Shown piece by piece: positions 61,001-64,000 of a stretch of DNA of 64,000 nt (position 1 is the first letter of the stretch; each line of letters opens with the position of its first letter). The DNA is taken from positions 1,598,123 to 1,662,122 of the forward strand of contig JH720301.1 in NCBI GenBank assembly GCA_000231825.2, given 5' to 3'. The position numbers were made by a program, and so were the translations under genes. The notes beneath the pieces are model-generated. The model made no database searches. It was not told the origin of the DNA and worked only from the letters and a program-made list of their open reading frames with translations. The DNA is from Tetrahymena elliotti 4EA (Eukaryota > Ciliophora > Oligohymenophorea > Hymenostomatida > Tetrahymenidae).

Positions 61001-64000
61001 ATCTATTTAAAAATTTTTTTGCTGTTACTATAATACCTATGTTTATGGCTTATTCTAAAACCTTGAACGTGGAATTAATGTTAACTTTTTAGACCCTTTT
61101 TTAAATTAATGCTGAATAATAAAAAATCCTTTAGGATTATTTAATGTAGATGTGCTATCACTTTAATTAGTAAGAGTATTTGCTGAATTCTATTATTTTT
61201 TATTTTCTATACTGTTTAATATTGATTTTCTATTTTTATTTATTGCTTAGGATTTTTCTAGCAAATTAGATGACTCTTATCCATAAAGTTTTTCTGAATT
61301 AGCAACACCATTCATAATAGAAACTATTTTATCATTTACATATAGTTTTAGCTTTCTAACAGAATTAAATGTTCTCAAACAATTAAGTAGAATATCTTCT
61401 GCTACTTTCTTAGAAGAAAAAAGATTAGGACCTAAAACTAAAGTTTAAGAATTAACACTATATTCTTCTAAAAGACGATGATGAATGTTTGAATAAATTA
61501 ATCCTTTCTTCTCTTTAAGATTATTCCATATCTTATTGAGCTACTTTTTTTACTCATCATTGCTACTAAAATGCATTCTAAATAAAATATTATCTTCTTC
61601 TTATATCTAAAAGACAAAACAATATTAAGTTAACAGCTGCATTTTCATTGAAATATTATTATCATAAAGTATTAATTTAATCAACTGAAAACTCTTTGAA
61701 TGAACTAAAGAAGATTTTTGTAAGTTATCTTTTTCTTTTAATTGATATTTAAACTCACCTTAAAATCCTTCTGGCTATTATTATTATTATTGTTACTAAT
61801 CTCCTTTTATATTTAAAAGGTAGTTGTTGATTATTTAATGCCTTTTCTTTCTTCCATAAAGCAAACCTTGAATCATGTTTTCACAACTCTAATCATTCAG
61901 ATTACATCCAGTTAAGTCTAAAATTTGTAAATGTAAATAATTGATTTGAGTCAAAATAAATGAAAATTTCTTCAAAATTCCTTCTAATCTTATGTTTCTT
62001 GCCAATATCAATTCTTTTAGTTAAGAATCATTTTACAACTCATTAAAGCCTTCAATTATTCCTAAAATTTTATCTTCATTTAATGAGCAATCACTCAAAT
62101 TAAGTGATTCAATAGTTTTAATTTCACAAAAGAAAAGCACAATTATACTTTTCCAAGATGCACTTTTGAGGTTTTTATTTCTGCTCAGATTAAGCTTCTT
62201 TAATGAAGAAACTAAGATAGGATTAACTTCTGCCAAAATTAATTCAACAGATTGATCTGATTACAAACATCCAGAGAGATCAAGTTCCTAAATAGAGGGA
62301 AATAAAAACATATACTTGATTATGGAATGATATTCAAAGACTGATAAATTTATATCTTTTACAATTAATTTCTATAATTTCTAAAACTAAGGCTGCTTTT
62401 CATAAGAGGATATTTTTTCTATTAGTAAACTGCCTGAATCATCTCTTTCTTCATTACTACCCATATAATTTAAATCAGATTTAATAGAATCTTATTCTTC
62501 AGATTTAAGACTATATGAATTTCCTTCAAATGATGATGACTCCTTCTCAGATTTTCCACTCAGTAAATTAGAATTAATTTCATCATTTTATTTATTTTAT
62601 TTTTATTCTTGGATATTAAATTAATTTTTTTTAGTTTAGAGCCATGAAGATTATTTTAGATCATTTTGCTGCTTTTCTATTTTATTGGCATTATAAGATT
62701 TTGCAGATATATCTAATACCTCTAATTTATCAAATAATATTCCAATTGATTTAATTAACTTTGCTGTTGTTTTTTTCTTAAAATTATTATTTTATATATA
62801 AAATTCTAAAATGTCTGGGACATTTAGATTTTCATACTCAAAATTTCTTTCTTTTTTATCAGCCCTAAAAATGTTTTAATTGTTAATTTAGAAGTTTTGT
62901 TAGCTTCTATTACTCTCTAGTCTCTCTAAATCATTTTCTGGGATTTTCTCTAAAACATGATTTGCCTTTAAAGAGAATCTGTTATTATAATTGCTTAGAT
63001 TATTCATAAGTAAAGAAGTAGGTTCTTGAAGAGAATATCTTTAATTCCCAAATTAAGATTGCTGATATACTTATTTTTATTTTCCACCATAAAATTTGTT
63101 TTATTCAGTTTAATTAATGTTTGCCCTCTCTGAAATGTCAGGATGATCATCTATTACCATATCTTAAATGTATTAAATTTGATTTTGAGTATCTGCCTGC
63201 TCATTATAAGCATTTTTAATGGTTTATAAATTCTCTTTACTTTCTTCACTACTGCATTCATCATCTTGTTAATCATTTTCTGTTAATTTTTCTAATTAAT
63301 TATTATAAAAGTTGTTTTAATTTTCTTCTCCTTAATTATCATCAGTCTCACTAAAAAAATTTGTGTTTAAGTGCCTGAGCTTACTTAGTTTTTTCTTTCC
63401 ATTTAAGCTGTTTCTTTAGTTGACATTACTATTCAACTATTCAGCAATAAATTTTGAATAAAATCCACTCTTTCTTGGAAGAGAACTTTATTATTGTTTT
63501 TAATTATTAAATGAAAACTCTTTAAAATTATCATTTGAAATATTATCTGTGTTATTTACCTAATAATTCTGTTAGTTCATCACATAGTCCTTCTTTGTAT
63601 ATTTAATATTTTATTACTTAGTTTTATTTTATAGAAAATATAAACTCCTCTTTGTGAGCTCATTACATAGTATTTCTCCAAATAACTCATCAAAATCATT
63701 ATTTGATAAATCAAGATATTTAAGGTTTGAAACTTAGAGTATATTCTAGATGCAAAATTGAAAGGTTTCTTTGGTTAATTTTTCAATATCTACCTCTTTT
63801 CCTTCTTCTTAATAAATTTAGGCTGAAGATGAAGGCAATTCTAAATAGCTATTATAATTTAATGAGATACTGTTTCCTAATTTTTACTTTTTTTACTTTA
63901 AGAGTTACAAATTTTATTGTTTTTTCTAGTTTTCATTCTTCAAATCAAAGCTTCCAAAAAATGATTTTCTTACTTCAGTTGACAACTATTAATTAAGATT
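55025..64000 (-). CDS. Giant leucine-rich-repeat protein with C-terminal multi-span membrane domain, N-terminus beyond window
   Basis: 2951 codons in the window, open from the right edge to TGA 55025-55027, in exons 64000-59398, 59335-57075 and 57016-55025 (introns 62 and 58 nt). LRR units appear at about 63700 (LKYLDLSNNDFDELF), 62300-61870 (IQELDLSGCLQSDQSVELIL, LKKLNLSRNKNLKSASWK, IESLNLSDCSLNEDKI, LQILDLTGCNLND), 59450-59130 (LILLESVEILKLSDCSLNEN, LIDLDLSYNKGLSPKFF) and 58900-58500. Hydrophilic N/S/K-rich linkers separate them. The last 500 residues hold five or six membrane spans, e.g. IFFIFMIISLYIIIYILT (56200-56130), ALYAIISFLFEIFCM, LIAIFAMVVLSYTKF, and DLPQILLQILYIF (55460-55500), and a polar tail. 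LRR suggests ligand or partner binding; the membrane part is unrecognised, though LPQ..LQ recalls XK-related proteins. That all parts are one gene rests on continuous phase. Confidence 0.75.

Noticed and set aside
62033..62236. A stand-alone 67-aa LRR protein
   Set aside because: Same reason: it is an internal segment of the giant gene.

Overview
This window looks like nuclear DNA of a ciliate that uses the code in which TAA and TAG mean glutamine and TGA is the only stop. Every convincing gene stays open for hundreds to thousands of codons only under that code. With the standard code the same genes fall apart into fragments. The DNA is very AT-rich. Most introns run GT..AG, are themselves almost pure A/T, and measure about 40 to 570 nt. 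Genes lie about 0.2 to 1.5 kb apart on both strands, and many proteins carry long Q/N/S-rich tails. Together this fits a Tetrahymena-like oligohymenophorean; Paramecium is less likely because its introns are nearly all 20-30 nt. All gene models were spliced by hand from reading frame and GT..AG sites, and exon phases were checked so that totals divide by three.

Layout: 1-3404 PP2C-type phosphatase (-, C-terminus cut by the window edge); 4413-6532 regulatory subunit of cAMP-dependent kinase (-); 7885-13059 cyclin-fold protein of 1724 aa with a huge P/N/Q-rich tail and RD repeats (-); 13580-14358 BuGZ/ZNF207-like zinc-finger protein (+); 14837-16812 degenerate kinase (+); 17629-19608 FAM13-like protein (-); 21104-21602 small ankyrin-like gene with doubtful splicing (+); 21634-22689 PNO1, a ribosome-assembly KH protein (-); 23689-25269 MFS transporter (+); 25628-26797 and 27594-28358 two unknown proteins (+,-); 29193-32864 coiled-coil protein (+); 33060-34241 UBE2H-type E2 (-); 34.2-37.4 kb a poor region with a small ORF, a broken leucine-rich-repeat relic and a small helical gene; 37574-39145 J-domain protein (-); 39703-40380 a second broken relic (-); 41374-44047 Hook-like dynein adaptor (-); 45002-48922 protein with an interrupted cyclic-nucleotide-binding fold (+); 49912-54030 AGC kinase with a 680-aa Q/N-rich N-terminus (+); 55025-64000 a giant leucine-rich-repeat protein ending in a multi-span membrane domain (-, N-terminus beyond the window).

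There is no operon logic here; neighbours are functionally mixed. Several genes belong to cAMP or phosphorylation signalling (PP2C, PKA-R, pseudokinase, CNB protein, AGC kinase), but nothing in the sequence shows that they act together. The most unusual items are the cyclin with its giant tail, the giant LRR-membrane protein, the split nucleotide-binding domain, the DLG-type AGC kinase, the possible 20-30 nt introns, and two relics in which an otherwise continuous frame is broken only by TGA codons. I saw no rRNA, tRNA, CRISPR array, transposase or telomere repeat.
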